NCBI GenBank assembly: GCA_030430725.1
Contig: JAUIKP010000174.1
Coordinates: 1-6,842, forward strand
From: Nitrospiria bacterium
Lineage (GTDB): Bacteria > Nitrospirota > Nitrospiria > Nitrospirales > UBA8639
Direction: 5' to 3'
DNA: 6,842 nt
Under the pieces are notes generated by a model, which worked only from the letters and a program-made list of their open reading frames with translations, had not been told where the DNA came from and did no database searches. Position numbers and translations under genes: made by a program. This document shows positions 5,470 to 6,842 of the stretch, one piece after another (position 1 is the first letter of the stretch; each line of letters opens with the position of its first letter).

Positions 5470-5483
5470 AACCTGTTCAGGTT
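5470..5483. promoter_or_regulatory. Palindrome AACCTG-TT-CAGGTT, possible operator
   Basis: A perfect 6+2+6 inverted repeat 43 nt upstream of the GTG start. The 2-nt centre is too small for an RNA hairpin of full length, so a protein-binding DNA site is more plausible. It overlaps the only -10-like bases (TCTAAC, 5467-5472), the position expected for a repressor site. Confidence 0.35.
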
Positions 5484-5525
5484 TGTCTCGGAAATTCATT
5501 TTTCACGACGGTTCATCTCCGACCT

Positions 5526-6737
5526 GTGACTCTTCCTCTTCATTCTGTTCAATACGATGTAATTGTCGTTGGCATGGGGCCTGCGGGTGCTTCGACTGCT
5601 TATGAGTTGAGCCAGTTGGGAATGTCCGTGGTGGCGTTTGATAAGCAGGTTCATCCTCGGTACAAAGTCTGTGGCGGAGGGCTCTCCGCCAGGATTACAC
5701 GAATTCTCCCGGCCGATTTCAAAACGATTGTTGATGGGACGGTGTATCGTGTGCAATTTAATTATGGGGGAACGGATTCCTTTATACTCGAATTTCCAAG
5801 ACCCGTGGCCTACATGGTCATGCGCCAGACCTTCGATCAATGGTTGGTCGAGAAAGCCCGGCAGGCTGGAGTCGAAATCCGGGAAGAGGAGTCCGTCGTT
5901 GCCATTCAGGATTTGGGGGATGGGATCGAAGTGGCCACAAGGAAGGGGCGGTATCGTGGTCGGGTGGTCATCGGAGCCGATGGAGCCATGAGTGTGGTGG
6001 CTCAACAATGTTTTCCAGGGCGGGAGGTCGGAAATATTCCTGCTTTGGAAAGTGAATATCATGGAGACACCTCCCATGCATTTCAGGATACCCAAACGGT
6101 ACTGATCAGTTTGCAAGCGGCGAAAAAAGGATACGGCTGGGTCTTTCCGAAGGAAAAGGGACTATCGCTGGGTGTGGGTGAATTTGTTCGTGGCGGAAAT
6201 CGTCCCAAACGCAGTTTTGGGGACTTTATCAGCCATGAATCCGCTTTAGCCGGACTTTCGATTCCTTCCCCACTAGCGCACCCTCTCCCGATTGCCCATT
6301 CTCCGGCCTATCGCTCTGATTATCGGTGGGCCGGAAGCTTGGTGCGGGATCGGGCCATCTTGGTTGGCGATGCCGGTCATTTGGTTGATCCGTTACTGGG
6401 AGAAGGGATTTACTATGCCGTCCGGTCGGGACAATTGGCGGCGGCCAGTGTGGCCTCCACTCTCCGGGATCCAAGACATCGGCTGGAGGAATATGAAAAG
6501 AATGCGGAAGCTGAATTCGGACTGGAGTTTCGAGTGGCTTCTCGATTAGGAGCTATCATTTATGGATTACCCCGATCTTGCCATTGGTGGGCGGGCCGGG
6601 CTTTTCCGGACGCCTATCAACGAGTCCTTCGTCATTATTGTGAACTCTTACAGGGACGTGAAACGTATCAAACGCTTTGGGCCAAAATTCTACAACGACT
6701 GAAACGTCCATTTGGGTGTTCATCACCAGGCAGGTGA
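5526..6737 (+). CDS. Geranylgeranyl-reductase-family FAD-dependent oxidoreductase
   Basis: A 403-residue FAD enzyme. The dinucleotide-binding motif VVGMGPAGASTAYEL is at residues 14-28. The family signature KVCGGGLS is at 47-54, with Cys49 at the place typical of geranylgeranyl reductases. GADGAMS is at 150-156, and the C-terminal FAD motif GDAGHLVDPLLGEGI is at 281-295. Relatives (ChlP, archaeal lipid reductases, mycobacterial MenJ) reduce double bonds in isoprenoid chains using a low-potential donor or NADPH. No chlorophyll or archaeal lipid genes are in view, so the substrate could be a quinone side chain or another prenyl lipid; this is inferred. No transmembrane segment stands out. GTG 5526 is the only usable start: an in-frame TAA lies at 5469-5471, no ATG, GTG or TTG lies between, and the next ATG (residue 17) would cut into the FAD motif. 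No clear Shine-Dalgarno sequence precedes it. Confidence 0.9.
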   Translation: MTLPLHSVQYDVIVVGMGPAGASTAYELSQLGMSVVAFDKQVHPRYKVCGGGLSARITRILPADFKTIVDGTVYRVQFNYGGTDSFILEFPRPVAYMVMRQTFDQWLVEKARQAGVEIREEESVVAIQDLGDGIEVATRKGRYRGRVVIGADGAMSVVAQQCFPGREVGNIPALESEYHGDTSHAFQDTQTVLISLQAAKKGYGWVFPKEKGLSLGVGEFVRGGNRPKRSFGDFISHESALAGLSIPSPLAHPLPIAHSPAYRSDYRWAGSLVRDRAILVGDAGHLVDPLLGEGIYYAVRSGQLAAASVASTLRDPRHRLEEYEKNAEAEFGLEFRVASRLGAIIYGLPRSCHWWAGRAFPDAYQRVLRHYCELLQGRETYQTLWAKILQRLKRPFGCSSPGR

Positions 6738-6766
6738 AGTGTGAGAATGTTGGAAAACCGAGGGTG

Positions 6767-6842
6767 ATGATGGCTTGCGATTGGGATAATAATGTTTGGG
6801 ACGGGCATCGACCAACGACGCTTGGGATTCATGTCATTTGCA
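6767..6842 (+). CDS. Possible start of a further gene, cut by the window edge
   Basis: Two adjacent ATG codons (6767 and 6770) open a frame of 25 codons with no stop before the window ends. GAGGG at 6760-6764 is 5 nt from the second ATG and could be its RBS. The peptide starts MMACDWDNNVWDGHRPT and matches no family I recognise. It lies only 29 nt after the reductase stop, so it could be co-transcribed. It is too short to tell from chance. Confidence 0.2.
   Translation, partial: MMACDWDNNVWDGHRPTTLGIHVIC

Larger units (their letters stand above)
5182..5525 (+). other. 344-nt gap before the reductase gene, with palindromes and a pyrimidine tract
   Basis: No gene is supported. Bases 5182-5215 are almost all C/T. 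TTCTCCAG occurs twice (5280-5287 and 5311-5318). AAGGAG at 5392-5397 resembles an RBS but has no start codon behind it. Two perfect palindromes lie close to the next gene (5433-5443 and 5470-5483, listed separately). A possible promoter, TTGGTT 5442-5447 with TCTAAC 5467-5472, has 19-nt spacing and is weak. The frame entering the reductase is closed by TAA at 5469-5471. Confidence 0.4.

Noticed and set aside
1..6842. A multi-gene defence, secretion or biosynthetic system
   Set aside because: The six genes belong to unrelated families, are separated by 155-356 nt, and share no pathway. Nothing in the sequence ties them into one system.

Overview
The window carries six protein-coding genes, all on the + strand. 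They are separated by gaps of about 155 to 356 nt, with no overlaps and no obvious operon. Moderate GC, the CCCTGAG...CGAAGGG dispersed repeat at the left edge, and the mix of genes suggest a free-living Gram-negative-type bacterium. Nitrospirota (Nitrospira-like) is my best guess, but it rests on general impression and no marker gene here proves it.

Layout. Bases 1-394 hold no convincing gene. They contain two copies of a short dispersed repeat, then a GC-rich folded element (about 127-218) with three hairpins inside a closing stem and a terminator-like hairpin after it. Next come a TIGR03862/HI0933-type FAD flavoprotein (395-1639), a secreted TPR protein (1857-2507) behind the best promoter in the window, a Mug-type G:U/G:T mismatch DNA glycosylase (2664-3266) that may be translated from a leaderless mRNA, and a secreted HtrA-like serine protease with one PDZ domain (3422-4486). 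After a 356-nt gap lies a single STAS-domain anti-sigma-factor antagonist-like protein (4843-5181). After a 344-nt gap containing two perfect palindromes comes a geranylgeranyl-reductase-family FAD enzyme (5526-6737, GTG start). The last 76 bases hold an open frame that may start another gene.

The genes do not form one recognisable pathway. Two are FAD oxidoreductases of different families, two are exported proteins (TPR scaffold and protease), one is a DNA-repair enzyme and one is a regulatory switch protein. The wide gaps suggest mostly independent transcription units. I found no CRISPR array, tRNA, rRNA, transposase, phage gene or toxin-antitoxin pair, and no evidence for a new multi-gene system. 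The parts most worth a second look are the structured element near the left edge, the possible leaderless start of the glycosylase, the isolated STAS gene, and the palindromes upstream of the reductase.
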